Assembly: GCF_023022985.1 (NCBI RefSeq)
Contig: NZ_CP095461.1
Location: 496,001-560,000 of the forward strand
Source: Arthrobacter gengyunqii
GTDB taxonomy: Bacteria > Actinomycetota > Actinomycetes > Actinomycetales > Micrococcaceae
Reading direction: 5' to 3'
DNA: 64,000 bases
The notes beneath the pieces are model-generated. The model was not told where the DNA came from. It saw only the letters and a program-made list of their open reading frames with translations, and did not search any database. This document shows, one piece after another, positions 16,719 to 27,257 of the stretch. Both the position numbers and the translations under genes were made by a program. Each line of letters starts with the position of its first letter. The stretch's first letter is position 1.

Positions 16719-17351
16719 ATGAGCAAATACCCCCGGGATGAGTTCGACAAGGTTCCCGAGACATCGTCGCGTCAGGGCGTTCACAGGGAACGGCTGATCC
16801 CCTCACGCTCCGGCGGGCTGGGCCTGATCATCACGGTTGGCGTGCTTGCGCTGGTGCTCGGAGTGGCGGCCTACTTCGTCCTTCCCCGGCTGGGGATCGG
16901 AGCCGGCGACGGCGACACAGCGCCCGTCGCGAATTCCTCCGCCACCCAGGAGCCGCAAGAATCCCAGGAGCCGGCTGAATCTCAGGCCTCGGAGCCTGAG
17001 CAGAGTACGGAACCGACCCCCTCTGCCACCGCCGAGCCCAGCGTAGAACCCAGCGTTGAACCCACGCCGGAGGCCACAGCGGACCGGAGCCAGCCCGTGG
17101 TGGTGTTGAACGCCAGCGGAATCAGCGGCCTCGGAGCCAGCGTGTCGGCCCGGATAGGGGCGGATGGATGGACAACGGCACAGGTGGCGAACTGGGGCGG
17201 GCAGCCGCTGCAGGGATCGATCATTTTCTACAGCAGCGAAGATCAGCTGCCCAATGCGCAGGAGCTGTCGCAGCTGCTGGGGATCCCCACCATCGTTCAG
17301 TCTCCGGACTTTAGCCTCGTCACCGTGGTGCCCGGCCCGGGATTCCAATAA
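16719..17351 (+). CDS. LytR C-terminal domain protein, single-pass membrane
   Basis: A 210-residue protein: a short basic cytoplasmic N-terminus, one transmembrane helix at about 30-52, an acidic Ser/Glu/Pro-rich linker (about 67-120) with repeated SVEP units, and a C-terminal LytR_C domain (VVVLNASGISGLGASVSARI) outside the cell. Such stand-alone LytR_C proteins often sit beside DUF3263 genes. A cell-envelope role is inferred; no catalytic residues are known for LytR_C. Confidence 0.88.
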   Translation: MSKYPRDEFDKVPETSSRQGVHRERLIPSRSGGLGLIITVGVLALVLGVAAYFVLPRLGIGAGDGDTAPVANSSATQEPQESQEPAESQASEPEQSTEPTPSATAEPSVEPSVEPTPEATADRSQPVVVLNASGISGLGASVSARIGADGWTTAQVANWGGQPLQGSIIFYSSEDQLPNAQELSQLLGIPTIVQSPDFSLVTVVPGPGFQ

Positions 17352-17600
17352 GGCCCCCGGCTTCCCCTCAACGAAAACGGGGGGGCGTCACTTTGCCTTT
17401 GCGTAAATACTCCATAACAATCCCGCCCGGCACCGGGGCAGAGGCAGCACGGTGGCTACAGTGAGTGCCAGCCAGGCCGTGCCGAATCCGGAAACGGGGC
17501 AGAAATAAGGCTCCACCCCCCGGACCCCGGTCCGAGCCGGCATGTTCCGCCATGAGCACCGTGGCGGGACCTACGCTCGCAACAAGGTGGGAGAGAGATC

Positions 17601-17804
17601 ATGGCGCAGGGGATCGTCAAATGGTTTAACGGGGAAAAGGGCTACGGATTCATTACCGTGGACGAAGTTCAGACGGATGTTTTTGTGCACTGGTCCGCGA
17701 TTCAGGCGTCCGGGTACCGCACCCTGGAAGAGGGCCAGCGTGTGGAGTTCGACATTGGCGAAGGCCAAAAGGGCCCGCAGGCGGAGGATGTCCGCGCCGT
17801 CTAG
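17601..17804 (+). CDS. cspA: Cold-shock protein, CspA family
   Basis: A 67-residue single cold-shock domain. RNP1 (KGYGFITV) and RNP2 (VFVHWSAI; usually VFVHFSAI) are visible, with KWFNGEKG at the start. It binds single-stranded nucleic acid and acts as an RNA chaperone. The His-Trp-Ser in place of the usual His-Phe-Ser in RNP2 is a conservative aromatic swap. GGGAGAGAG precedes the ATG. It lies 284 bases before groEL with the CIRCE boxes between them, so the two are likely separate units. Confidence 0.95.
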   Translation: MAQGIVKWFNGEKGYGFITVDEVQTDVFVHWSAIQASGYRTLEEGQRVEFDIGEGQKGPQAEDVRAV

Positions 17805-17868
17805 GGTCACGGAAGCTCCGGGACGGGTTGAGGATGGCTGTGACGCCGGCATCGAAGAGGCGTGATCG

Positions 17869-17895
17869 CTTGCACTCAGTGTGTGGGAGTGCTAA
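17869..17895. promoter_or_regulatory. CIRCE element 1 upstream of groEL
   Basis: CTTGCACTC-N9-GAGTGCTAA matches the HrcA operator TTAGCACTC-N9-GAGTGCTAA with two changes in the left arm and a perfect right arm. A -35-like TTGCAC (17870-17875) and a -10-like TAATTA (17893-17898), 17 bases apart, overlap the box, so bound HrcA would block RNA polymerase. Confidence 0.88.
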
Positions 17896-17903
17896 TTATT
17901 GAC

Positions 17904-17930
17904 TTAGCACTCTTGCCGGATGACTGCTAA
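17904..17930. promoter_or_regulatory. CIRCE element 2 upstream of groEL
   Basis: TTAGCACTC-N9-GACTGCTAA matches the CIRCE consensus with one change in the right arm. It begins 8 bases after the first box, so the boxes' centres are 35 bases apart. A -35-like TTGACT (17899-17904) touches its left edge. HrcA control of groEL is strongly implied. Confidence 0.9.
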
Positions 17931-17989
17931 AAGCAGTCGGCGTTGAGTGAAACAGCAAGCCACTGAGGTGAGGGCCTGCGGGCGCGTAA

Positions 17990-19726
<1,737 letters not shown>

Positions 19727-19795
19727 CAGCCCACCGATTCGTTCCCCAGGGCCACTCTGACCCCGCGGTGCGGATCACCATAACGCGGTTTTGAG

Positions 19796-19825
19796 AAGGC
19801 GCGGCACCTGCGGGTGCCGCGCCTT
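19796..19825 (+). terminator. groEL transcription terminator hairpin
   Basis: A perfect 13-base stem (19796-19808 with 19813-19825) with a TGCG loop lies 70 bases after the groEL stop. There is no long T-run, only CTT at the end of the stem, but in high-G+C bacteria such hairpins commonly terminate. Confidence 0.75.
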
Positions 19826-19847
19826 CCTGCTATGGGATGTACCCGTT

Positions 19848-19955
19848 CGGCGCCGAAACAGGGCTCAGCGCCGATAAGGACTCAGCGCCGAAACAGGGCT
19901 CAGAGCGCCGAACCAAGGCTCTCAGCGCCGGTAAGGACTCAGCGCCGAAAAAGGG
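19848..19955. repeat. Degenerate tandem repeats overlapping the 3' end of the WXG100 gene
   Basis: Six imperfect units of about 16-20 bases share a core CTCAGCGCCG(A/G)(A/T)AA(C/G)(A/G). The last unit (about 19938-19955) contains the end of the WXG100 reading frame, including its stop. The other five units downstream therefore look like degenerate repeats of the gene's own terminal codons and stop (reading CGGCGCTGA on the reverse strand). The array lies between the convergent groEL terminator and the WXG100 gene. Confidence 0.8.
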
Positions 19956-20229
19956 CGGTGTTGGCTGCTTCGGTTTCGGCGTACTGCGCTGAGGCATGGC
20001 CCAGCGCCAGATTAATGCTGGCCAGGGACTCCTCGACTCTTGCCTGCGTGCTGCGCCAGTCGGCCACCAGGGACTGGAAGTTCGCTGATGCCTGCCCCTG
20101 CCAGGACTCGCTCAGGGACTGCAGCCCGGACTGCATCCGGTTGATGTCACACTGCAGCCGGTCGATGGTCCCGCGCACCTCTGCGCTTTTGGCGTCAAGG
20201 ACCTCGCTGTCCACTGTTACCAGTGCCAT
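19939..20229 (-). CDS. WXG100 (ESAT-6-like) type VII secretion substrate
   Basis: A 96-residue, all-helical protein with the central WxG turn (WQG, residues 43-45) between two helices and a C-terminal YxxxE secretion motif (residues 83-87, YAETE). These are hallmarks of Esx/WXG100 proteins exported by EccC-type ATPases. No Esx partner, EccC or other secretion component is nearby, so it is an orphan copy that could act as a chaperone or dimer partner of another substrate. The 3' end lies in a degenerate repeat array. Confidence 0.92.
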   Translation of the reverse strand: MALVTVDSEVLDAKSAEVRGTIDRLQCDINRMQSGLQSLSESWQGQASANFQSLVADWRSTQARVEESLASINLALGHASAQYAETEAANTALFRR

Positions 20230-20393
20230 GGTTGTCTCCGATCGAAGCTGTTGTAACTTTGGGGGTTATTGAGCTTTCGACGCTAGGCCGGCCGGAGCAT
20301 CGAGGACGATCGTGCACGGAAGACTGTGGGCAACCCCGATCAAACACGACCGTCCCGCGCCCTGTGGAGGACCGGCAGCTGCGGAGCACAAAT

Positions 20394-21863
20394 CTAGCCG
20401 TTGCCGGGCTCGTCCCGTTCGTCGTCGTCGAACTCTTCCGGGGCACGGTAGGGCAGACGGATGGACAGCGTGGCGCCGCCCCCTTCGGTTTCACTGAGGC
20501 GAACCGTGCCGTCATGCTGGGCCACCAGCGCTGCCACAATGGCCAGGCCCAGGCCGGTCCCGCCCGTTTCACGGTAGCGGGACGAATCGGCCCGGTAGAA
20601 GCGTTCAAAGACCCGTGCCGCGTCTTCTTCCGAGATGCCCGGTCCGTGATCGCGCACTTCAAGCACTGCGTCGGAACGGTTGTGGATGACCGGAGCCACC
20701 CCCACGGCAATCTCGATCGGGGACCCGTCAGGAGTGTAGCGCAGCGCATTGGTCATCAGGTTGGCCACAACCTGCCGCAGTCGTGCCTCGTCACCGAAGG
20801 TGGGAGCCGGACGCGGCTGCTGCCCGTCCAGGCCCACCACCCGGATGTCCCGCCCCGGAGCGCTGGCACGCGCGTCCATGGCCGCATCATTGCCCAGGAG
20901 CATCAGGTCCACCGGGGCGTATTCCAGCGGGCGCTGTTCATCAACACGGGCCAGGGTGAGCAGGTCTTCGACCAGCTGGCCCATCCGCTTGGCCTCACTC
21001 TCGATCCGGCCCATGGCGGCGCCGATCTCCTCGGGCTTCTGCAGTGCGCCGTGGCGGTACAGCTCGGAGAATCCACGAATCGTCACCAGCGGCGTGCGCA
21101 GCTCGTGGGATGCGTCCTGGACGAAGCGGCGCATCTTCTGTTCCGATTTGGTCCGGGCCGCAAACGCCGTTTCAATGTGGGCCAGCATGGCGTTCAGCGA
21201 GCGGGACAGCCGGCCGATCTCAGTGGCCGGGTTGCCCACGTCCACGCGCCGGGAAAGGTCTCCGGCGGCAATGGCCGCTGCGGTCTTCTCCACCTGGCTC
21301 AGCGGGCGGAACTGGCGGGTCACTGCCCAGTACGCGATGCCGGTTGCGCCCAGGGTGCCCAGCAGCCCCACCGAGAACACCAGCGAAGCTGCCTCATCCA
21401 CCGTTGTGGCGACCGAATCGAGGGGAAGGGCCACCACAACGGAGCCGGGAGCATTCTCGAGAGCGAACACCCGCAGGCGCCAGCCCTTGCTGCCCGGTTC
21501 GGTACCGGGAACGGTCTGGCCCGCCTGATCGAGCTCCCGTACCCGCTGGGCGGTGTAGTGCGGTACAGCGGGCTTGTCGATGCGGGGGTCGGAGTGGGTC
21601 TCCGGTCCGTAGGAACCGTCATCCGCCAAGTAGAGACCGTAGAACTGGAACAGCGACGTATCACCGGCTTGGCCTTCGGACACGAGATAGCGCGATACGG
21701 CCGGAGCATTATCCTTGATTTCCGCGTCCAGGCGCGTCTCCAGGATCTGGCGCAGCACATAGATGGTGGCCAGCCCCGTGATGGTGACGGTGATGACCAT
21801 CAGGACTGCCATGATGGCTACGAGCTGGGAGCGGAGCGAGGCAGATTTCCAGCGGCGGAGCAA
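20394..21863 (-). CDS. Two-component sensor histidine kinase (MprB/TcrY-like)
   Basis: A 489-residue membrane kinase: transmembrane helix 1 at about 13-36, an extracytoplasmic sensor of about 115 residues, helix 2 at about 160-182, HAMP at about 183-235, and HisKA with the phospho-acceptor His253 (ASHELRTPL). The HATPase domain has the N box (NLMTNALRYTPDG), DHGPGISEEDA and GTGLGLAIV. The start is TTG at 21863, 3 bases after the regulator's stop, indicating translational coupling. The signal is not known; the MprAB/TcrXA-type architecture suggests envelope stress. Confidence 0.93.
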   Translation of the reverse strand: MLRRWKSASLRSQLVAIMAVLMVITVTITGLATIYVLRQILETRLDAEIKDNAPAVSRYLVSEGQAGDTSLFQFYGLYLADDGSYGPETHSDPRIDKPAVPHYTAQRVRELDQAGQTVPGTEPGSKGWRLRVFALENAPGSVVVALPLDSVATTVDEAASLVFSVGLLGTLGATGIAYWAVTRQFRPLSQVEKTAAAIAAGDLSRRVDVGNPATEIGRLSRSLNAMLAHIETAFAARTKSEQKMRRFVQDASHELRTPLVTIRGFSELYRHGALQKPEEIGAAMGRIESEAKRMGQLVEDLLTLARVDEQRPLEYAPVDLMLLGNDAAMDARASAPGRDIRVVGLDGQQPRPAPTFGDEARLRQVVANLMTNALRYTPDGSPIEIAVGVAPVIHNRSDAVLEVRDHGPGISEEDAARVFERFYRADSSRYRETGGTGLGLAIVAALVAQHDGTVRLSETEGGGATLSIRLPYRAPEEFDDDERDEPGNG

Positions 21864-21866
21864 GGC

Positions 21867-22580
21867 TTAGCGCTTCTCCGACGTCCGCAGCAGGTAACCC
21901 ACCCCGCGCTTGGTCTGGATCAGGGCGGGCGCATCGGGGCTGCGGTCGATCTTTCGCCGCAGATAGGAAATGTAGGATTCGACGATGGATGCGTCGCCGT
22001 TGAAATCGTACTCCCAGACGTGGTCCAGGATCTGGGCCTTGGACAGCACCCGGTTGGGATTGAGCATCAGGTAACGGAGCAGCTTGAACTCGGTGGGGGA
22101 GAGGTCAATGGTCACGCCGCCGCGGCGGACCTCATGGGCGTCGTCGTCCAGCTCCAGGTCGTCCACGCGGATGACTGCGTCGTCATCGTCGAGCGGCTGG
22201 GTGCGCCGCAGGACAGCACGGATGCGCGCCACCACTTCGTCGAGGCTGAACGGCTTGGTGACGTAGTCGTCCCCGCCCACGGTCAGCCCGGTGACCTTGT
22301 CCTCGGTGTCATCCCGGGCCGTCAGGAAAACCACCGGGAAGTGCCGCCCGGCCGCCCGCAGGCGCCGGGTGAGCGTGAAACCGTCCATGTCCGGCAGCAT
22401 GACGTCCAGAACCGCAAGGTCCGGGGCATGCTCCTCGACGGCGGCCAGGGCCTCGCGCCCGTTTGCTGCGGCAACGACGTCGAAACCGGCGAAGCGCAGG
22501 GAGGTGGAAAGGAGTTCGCGAATGTTGGGCTCGTCGTCAACGACCAGGAGCCGGGCTTCAGGTCCGGATGATTTGTTCAC
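21867..22580 (-). CDS. OmpR-family response regulator (MprA-like)
   Basis: A 237-residue regulator with a receiver domain (DDE at 15-17, phospho-acceptor Asp59 in DLAVLDVMLPDMDGF, Lys109 in YVTKPF) and a C-terminal winged helix (DRSPDAPALIQTKRGVGYLL). It is the cognate partner of the downstream kinase. The GTG start at 22580 lacks a clear ribosome site, so a short-leader or leaderless transcript is possible. Confidence 0.95.
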   Translation of the reverse strand: MNKSSGPEARLLVVDDEPNIRELLSTSLRFAGFDVVAAANGREALAAVEEHAPDLAVLDVMLPDMDGFTLTRRLRAAGRHFPVVFLTARDDTEDKVTGLTVGGDDYVTKPFSLDEVVARIRAVLRRTQPLDDDDAVIRVDDLELDDDAHEVRRGGVTIDLSPTEFKLLRYLMLNPNRVLSKAQILDHVWEYDFNGDASIVESYISYLRRKIDRSPDAPALIQTKRGVGYLLRTSEKR

Positions 22581-22656
22581 TGCACCAGTTTCTTACATTT
22601 AGCTGTGCGTTGTCTGTAGGCAATCAGGACATTGCCTGGCAGCCACCAGGGAAATG

Positions 22657-24303
22657 TCAGACCGGCTTCTCGATGTCAGCGGCGTCCAGGATGGAGTAAG
22701 CGTAGCCCTGCTCGGCCAGGAACCGCTGCCGCTTGGCCGCAAAGTCCTGGTCCAGGGTGTCCCGGGCCACCACGGTGTAGAAGTGCGCTGCCTTGCCGTC
22801 GGCCTTGGGCCGCAGCAGCCGCCCGAGGCGCTGTGCCTCCTCCTGCCGGGACCCGAAGGACCCGGACACCTGCACGGCTACAGACGCTTCCGGCAGATCG
22901 ATGGAGAAGTTGGCAACCTTGGAAACCACCAGCGTGGTCAGCTTTCCCTCGCGGAACTCGTTGAACAGCCGCTGGCGTTCCTTCACGGGGGTGTCGCCCT
23001 TGATCACGGGTGCGTCCAGGCGCTCCGCAAGCTCGTCCAGCTGGTCCAGGTACTGCCCGATCACGAGGGTCTGCTCGCCGGCATGCCGGCGGACCAGCTG
23101 CTCGACGACTCCGGTTTTGGTTTCCGACGTCGAGCACAGCCGGTACTTGTCGCCGTCGTCCGCCATGGCATACGCGACCCGCTCGTCCCGTGGCAGGTCC
23201 ACCCGAACTTCGATGCATTCCGCAGGCGCAATGTAACCCTGCGCTTCGATGTCCTTCCACGGCGCGTCGTAGCGCTTGGGCCCGATCAGGGAGAAAACCT
23301 CACCTTCGCGTCCATCCTCGCGCACCAGCGTGGCGGTGAGTCCGAGCCGCCGCCGGGCCTGCAGATCAGCGGTCATCCGGAAGATCGGTGCCGGCAGGAG
23401 ATGCACCTCGTCGTAGATGATCAGGCCCCAGTCATTGGCGTCCAGCAGGTCCAGGTGCGGATACAGGCCGCCGCGTTTGAGCGTGAGGACCTGGTAGGTG
23501 GCGATGGTGACGGGACGGATTTCCTTGACCGCACCGGAGTATTCGCCGATCTCGTCCTCGGTCAGCGAGGTGCGCTTAAGGAGCTCATCTTTCCACTGCC
23601 GGGCGGAGACCGTGTTGGTCACCAGGATCAGCGTGGTGGTGGAGCTGGTCGCCATGGCTGCGGCGCCCACGAGGGTTTTGCCGGCTCCACAGGGCAGGAC
23701 GACGACGCCGGACCCGCCGGCCCAGAAGTTCTCGGTGGCCAGCTTCTGGTAGGGACGCAGCGACCAGCCGTCCTCATTGAGCAGAATGGGATGCGGAGTG
23801 CCGTCCACATATCCGGCCAGGTCCTCGGCCGGCCAGCCGAGCTTCAGCAGCAGCTGCTTGAGCTGGCCGCGCATCGCAGACTGCACCACCACGGTTTCGC
23901 CGTCGATCCTCGGGCCGAGCAGGGGCTGGATTTTCTTGGCATGCATCACTTCTTCGAGCACCGGATAGTCGGTGGTGCGCAGCACCAATCCGTGCTGGGG
24001 GTCCTTCTCCAGCCGCAGCCGCCCGTACCGGGACATGGTTTCCTCGATGTCCACCAGCAGGGAGTGCGGCACGGGGAAGCGGGAGTAGGTGAGAAGGGTG
24101 TTCAGGACCTGCTCGGCGTCGAGCCCCGCGGCCCGCGCGTTCCACAGCCCCAGCGGGGTCAACCGGTAGCTGTGGATGTGTTCAGGGGCGCGCTCCAATT
24201 CGGCAAAGGCGGCGATGGCGTGCCTGGCCTCCGTAGCCTGGGCATGATCCACCTCCAGCAGAATGGTCTTATCACTCTGGACAATCAACGGTCCGTCAGC
24301 CAT
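22657..24303 (-). CDS. Bacterial XPB-type DNA repair helicase
   Basis: A 548-residue SF2 helicase of the XPB/Ssl2 family found in Actinobacteria. It has an N-terminal damage-recognition-like domain (residues about 1-170), Walker A PCGAGKT at 204-210, the DEVH box at 298-301, and C-terminal helicase motifs (VIGQYLDQL; GSRQEEAQRLGRLLRPK). It is a 3'-5' DNA translocase presumed to act in repair. The gene start overlaps the end of the helicase-associated gene by 8 bases, so the two are coupled and probably work together. Confidence 0.95.
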   Translation of the reverse strand: MADGPLIVQSDKTILLEVDHAQATEARHAIAAFAELERAPEHIHSYRLTPLGLWNARAAGLDAEQVLNTLLTYSRFPVPHSLLVDIEETMSRYGRLRLEKDPQHGLVLRTTDYPVLEEVMHAKKIQPLLGPRIDGETVVVQSAMRGQLKQLLLKLGWPAEDLAGYVDGTPHPILLNEDGWSLRPYQKLATENFWAGGSGVVVLPCGAGKTLVGAAAMATSSTTTLILVTNTVSARQWKDELLKRTSLTEDEIGEYSGAVKEIRPVTIATYQVLTLKRGGLYPHLDLLDANDWGLIIYDEVHLLPAPIFRMTADLQARRRLGLTATLVREDGREGEVFSLIGPKRYDAPWKDIEAQGYIAPAECIEVRVDLPRDERVAYAMADDGDKYRLCSTSETKTGVVEQLVRRHAGEQTLVIGQYLDQLDELAERLDAPVIKGDTPVKERQRLFNEFREGKLTTLVVSKVANFSIDLPEASVAVQVSGSFGSRQEEAQRLGRLLRPKADGKAAHFYTVVARDTLDQDFAAKRQRFLAEQGYAYSILDAADIEKPV

Positions 24304-26737
24304 GCGCCGGGGTATCCTCCACTATTTCAACATCCATGATTCGGTGCACCGACACCACTCGCTCCACGTCGCGGCGCGGGTCGAAAACCCGCACCCGTCC
24401 GTCGGTGACTGATAAGGGAACGAATATTTCCTGCCGCTGATTCCCCTGGCCGTCGACGACGCCCATCCGGACCGAGCTGCGGGTGCGGATGGCTTCGCGC
24501 AGGATTTCCAGTCCTACCAGCGGCTGGCTTTCGCTGCGGCCGGCCACCGGCGGTCCCGAACCGCGGAGGGCAGCCAGCTGGTCCGCGATATCCTCGTCCG
24601 TCAGGTCCCAGGGATTGAGCCGTGTCCGCGACGACACCGGTACCGTCACCGGCGGATGCGCGTGGGATCCGGCCACGGGACGGGCTCGGCCCTCCAACGC
24701 AGGGGTGTAGCCGAGCTCGCGCAGGGTGTGGGACAGCTCCTGCGGGCTCGCGACCGAGCCAATGACAGTGGGTGACAGGCGTACAAGGCCCAGGGGTGCA
24801 GTGCCCGGATCGGCCATCAGCCCGGAGAGTCCGTCCTCGTCATCACTGCGCAGGTAGGACCCCATGGCACCCACACGGAGGCGGCCGTAGCGGGCGGCGG
24901 TGTCTTCCACCAGATATTTCAGCGGCTGAGGGACTTCAGTGGCGGAGTGTCTGTGCAGGAAGTCCAGGATTTCCGCTGCGCTCTGTCCGCCGTCCAGTGC
25001 CCGGCGCACGGAGTCAGCGGAAAAGCGGTAAATGGTGGCCGGCCCCTGGCCCTCGGCCACGGCGATGGCGGCGAGCTGCCGGGCGACGCCGGGCTCCAGA
25101 TATCCGGGAGCGACAGCCGTCAGATCAGCCTGCAGCAGAAACGAGTTGAGCGGTTCCGGAAGCGCCTGGCGCAGGTATTCCAAAGCTGCGTCCCACTTCC
25201 CGGCGGCGACGGCGGCGCCCAACTCGGTGAGGGCGCCGGACCCCAGCAGGCCCAGTTGTGCAGCCTCCTTGAGGATGCCCGGAACAAGCCGCGCGAAGCG
25301 GCGCTGAAGCCGGGGCTGGTGCCACGTCAGGGCACTCACCAGGGCTTCTGCGTCGAGGGCTCCGGTGGCTCCCTCCTCAGCGGCGTCCTCCTCCAGCATG
25401 GCGGAGAGCATCTCCAGCGCCCGTTTGCGAACCAGGGGAGCGTCCGGCCGGGACGCCTCGGCTGCCAACGCGTTAATGGCTCCGCCGCCGGGCAGCGGGC
25501 TACCGACCAGGGAGGGCGCGCGGTCTGCTTCAAGCCATGCGGTGACCAGCTGCTTCCATTGCTCATGCCGGTCCAGGGTCAGCCAGGTTCCCTCCGTGAC
25601 GCACCAGCGCGATGTGGTGACATCCAGGGACAGCAGGCCCGCCAGTGCAGCGAGTTCCAGCAGCCACGCGGTGGCGGGGATGTCAACGCGCAGCGCCTCC
25701 GAAACCCGGCGCACTTCCCGCACCCCCACTCCGCCTGAACGCAGAGTGCTGATGGGTGTTGAGGACGCCAGGCTCAGCAGCTCGGTGACCAGCCGCAGGG
25801 TTTCCGCCACTGCTCCGAAAGCCGCATTGTCACGAACACTGTTGGAGACACGGCGGGTTACCGGCGCGGGCGGTGAGAGTTTGAAATCGGAAACGATGAC
25901 ATGGCCGCGGGATGCCTGGCCCACCGGCCGGGGAAGCTCCACGTGCAGTGCATCCAGGGGAACCAGCAGGCCACGGGCCACCAGCCACTCCACCGGTGAG
26001 GGGGAAGGGTTGTCGAGCACGGCGCGTCCCAGTGCGGCCCTCTTCGGGATGGTGCCCACCGGGGAGTACTTGAAACGGCGGAGAAGCTCGAGGGTTTGGG
26101 GCGGGGCGTCCGAAATCAGCCGAGCCCATCCTGCCGGGTCTGAGACCAGATGGTGCAGCGAGTGCGCCGCCGTGGCCGGCGTGTCGGCTCTTTCCATGGA
26201 GATGCCGTTTTGGCGCAGCCCCTCCACGATGCCTACCAAGCGCTGGCCAAATTCCGGCTGCTGGACCGCCAGCGTGGAATAGGGGCGTCCCAAGCCTGCC
26301 GGGTAAGCCCCGAGTGCTTCGCCCAGTACGGAAACGGGCAGATAGAAGCGGCGTCCGGCGTCGGCTTTGGGCGCCCCGGGATGCGGGGTGGCACGCCTCA
26401 GCAGCGCAAGTGCATGCAGATGGTTCAGGATGGCATCCAGGGCCTTGATGGTGGATCCGGCGATGGCGCTTTTCAGCCAGGAGGCGGTGGTGCTGAGGTG
26501 CGAATCCTCGTTGGTCGTCAGGTCCACGGCTTCCAGGACCTGCAGTTCCGGTGAGGTGAGCTTCTCCAAAACGCGCTGCACGCTGATGCGCGTGGATGCA
26601 CGGGCTGCGAGGGCCTGGAAATCCGGAACCGGGGGCAGGACCAAATCGGGTCTGGCCGCGAGCAATTCACGCAGCTGGTCGTCGCTGCGTGCAGCTAGAT
26701 CTTCGGCTAAAGCGCGGATCGCGGACATCGTCTCCAC
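24296..26737 (-). CDS. Helicase-associated domain protein, XPB partner (Helicase_C_3 family)
   Basis: An 813-residue protein that in Actinobacteria regularly precedes XPB. It lacks Walker motifs. The N-terminal half is helical (winged-helix-like), and the C-terminal half carries the XPB/Ssl2-like helicase-C-associated domain ending with RVFDPRRDVERVVSVHRI. By position and co-occurrence it may modulate XPB as Bax1 does in archaea, but there is no direct evidence. Start: GTG at 26737, or ATG at 26728 (3 residues shorter); both have imperfect ribosome sites. Confidence 0.85.
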   Translation of the reverse strand: METMSAIRALAEDLAARSDDQLRELLAARPDLVLPPVPDFQALAARASTRISVQRVLEKLTSPELQVLEAVDLTTNEDSHLSTTASWLKSAIAGSTIKALDAILNHLHALALLRRATPHPGAPKADAGRRFYLPVSVLGEALGAYPAGLGRPYSTLAVQQPEFGQRLVGIVEGLRQNGISMERADTPATAAHSLHHLVSDPAGWARLISDAPPQTLELLRRFKYSPVGTIPKRAALGRAVLDNPSPSPVEWLVARGLLVPLDALHVELPRPVGQASRGHVIVSDFKLSPPAPVTRRVSNSVRDNAAFGAVAETLRLVTELLSLASSTPISTLRSGGVGVREVRRVSEALRVDIPATAWLLELAALAGLLSLDVTTSRWCVTEGTWLTLDRHEQWKQLVTAWLEADRAPSLVGSPLPGGGAINALAAEASRPDAPLVRKRALEMLSAMLEEDAAEEGATGALDAEALVSALTWHQPRLQRRFARLVPGILKEAAQLGLLGSGALTELGAAVAAGKWDAALEYLRQALPEPLNSFLLQADLTAVAPGYLEPGVARQLAAIAVAEGQGPATIYRFSADSVRRALDGGQSAAEILDFLHRHSATEVPQPLKYLVEDTAARYGRLRVGAMGSYLRSDDEDGLSGLMADPGTAPLGLVRLSPTVIGSVASPQELSHTLRELGYTPALEGRARPVAGSHAHPPVTVPVSSRTRLNPWDLTDEDIADQLAALRGSGPPVAGRSESQPLVGLEILREAIRTRSSVRMGVVDGQGNQRQEIFVPLSVTDGRVRVFDPRRDVERVVSVHRIMDVEIVEDTPAHG

Positions 26738-26767
26738 GTTACCCGACCGGGAACCAAAACAAACGGC

Positions 26768-27031
26768 TTAGCCGCGTCGCCTGCGGCGGATTCCGTCAAT
26801 TATTAGGCCTGCCATCAGGACGAATGCTGCCGGGAGCAAGTAAATGGCCCCCGCGGCGAATCCCGGCCAGACGCTTTCGCCGCGCAGTCCGGAGAGCAGG
26901 ACGGCGCCCAGGCACAACAGCCCAACAACAGCCAGCAGTGCGGCCGTGCCCGTGAGGATTCGCCGCAGGGGAGAGCCCTCGGGAGCGGTGCGGTGCGGCG
27001 TCCTGCCGGGGGAAGGTGTGCTGGTGTCCAT
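26768..27031 (-). CDS. Small two-helix membrane protein, unknown function
   Basis: An 87-residue protein with a polar Pro/Thr-rich N-terminus, two transmembrane helices (about 24-47 and 57-80) and a basic C-terminal cluster (GIRRRRRG) that should face the cytoplasm. No family could be named. It is 30 bases upstream of the helicase-associated gene on the same strand, so it may share a transcript. The start is ATG at 27031 without an obvious ribosome site. Confidence 0.7.
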   Translation of the reverse strand: MDTSTPSPGRTPHRTAPEGSPLRRILTGTAALLAVVGLLCLGAVLLSGLRGESVWPGFAAGAIYLLPAAFVLMAGLIIDGIRRRRRG

Positions 27032-27257
27032 GGGCTTTAACGCTAACAGCGGAAACGGCGCCGTCCAAAGGTTAGGTACAGGGGAAGGATTACCCGGGCG
27101 GGATATTCTAAAGGGAACAGACTTCCCCGTAGTATCTCTCCCGTAGTATCTGGACAGCCAGTATCTGGAAGCAGTTCCCGGATGACCGGCACTGCGGGTT
27201 GCGGAACATTGCGGCAGTCAACTGCCGCACTCAATAGCTAAGAACGAGGTAACCGAA

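Noticed and set aside
19848..19955. Possible CRISPR array
   Set aside because: Units are directly adjacent, degenerate and only about 16-20 bases long with no spacers and no cas genes.
20223..22571. A 782-codon open frame on the + strand
   Set aside because: It is antisense to a clear kinase/regulator pair with all catalytic motifs. Its translation is Gly/Arg/His/Gln-rich with no domain. High G+C makes such shadows common.
22654..24339. A 561-codon + strand frame opposite the XPB helicase
   Set aside because: It has no recognisable domain and lies exactly antisense to a helicase with Walker A and DEVH motifs.
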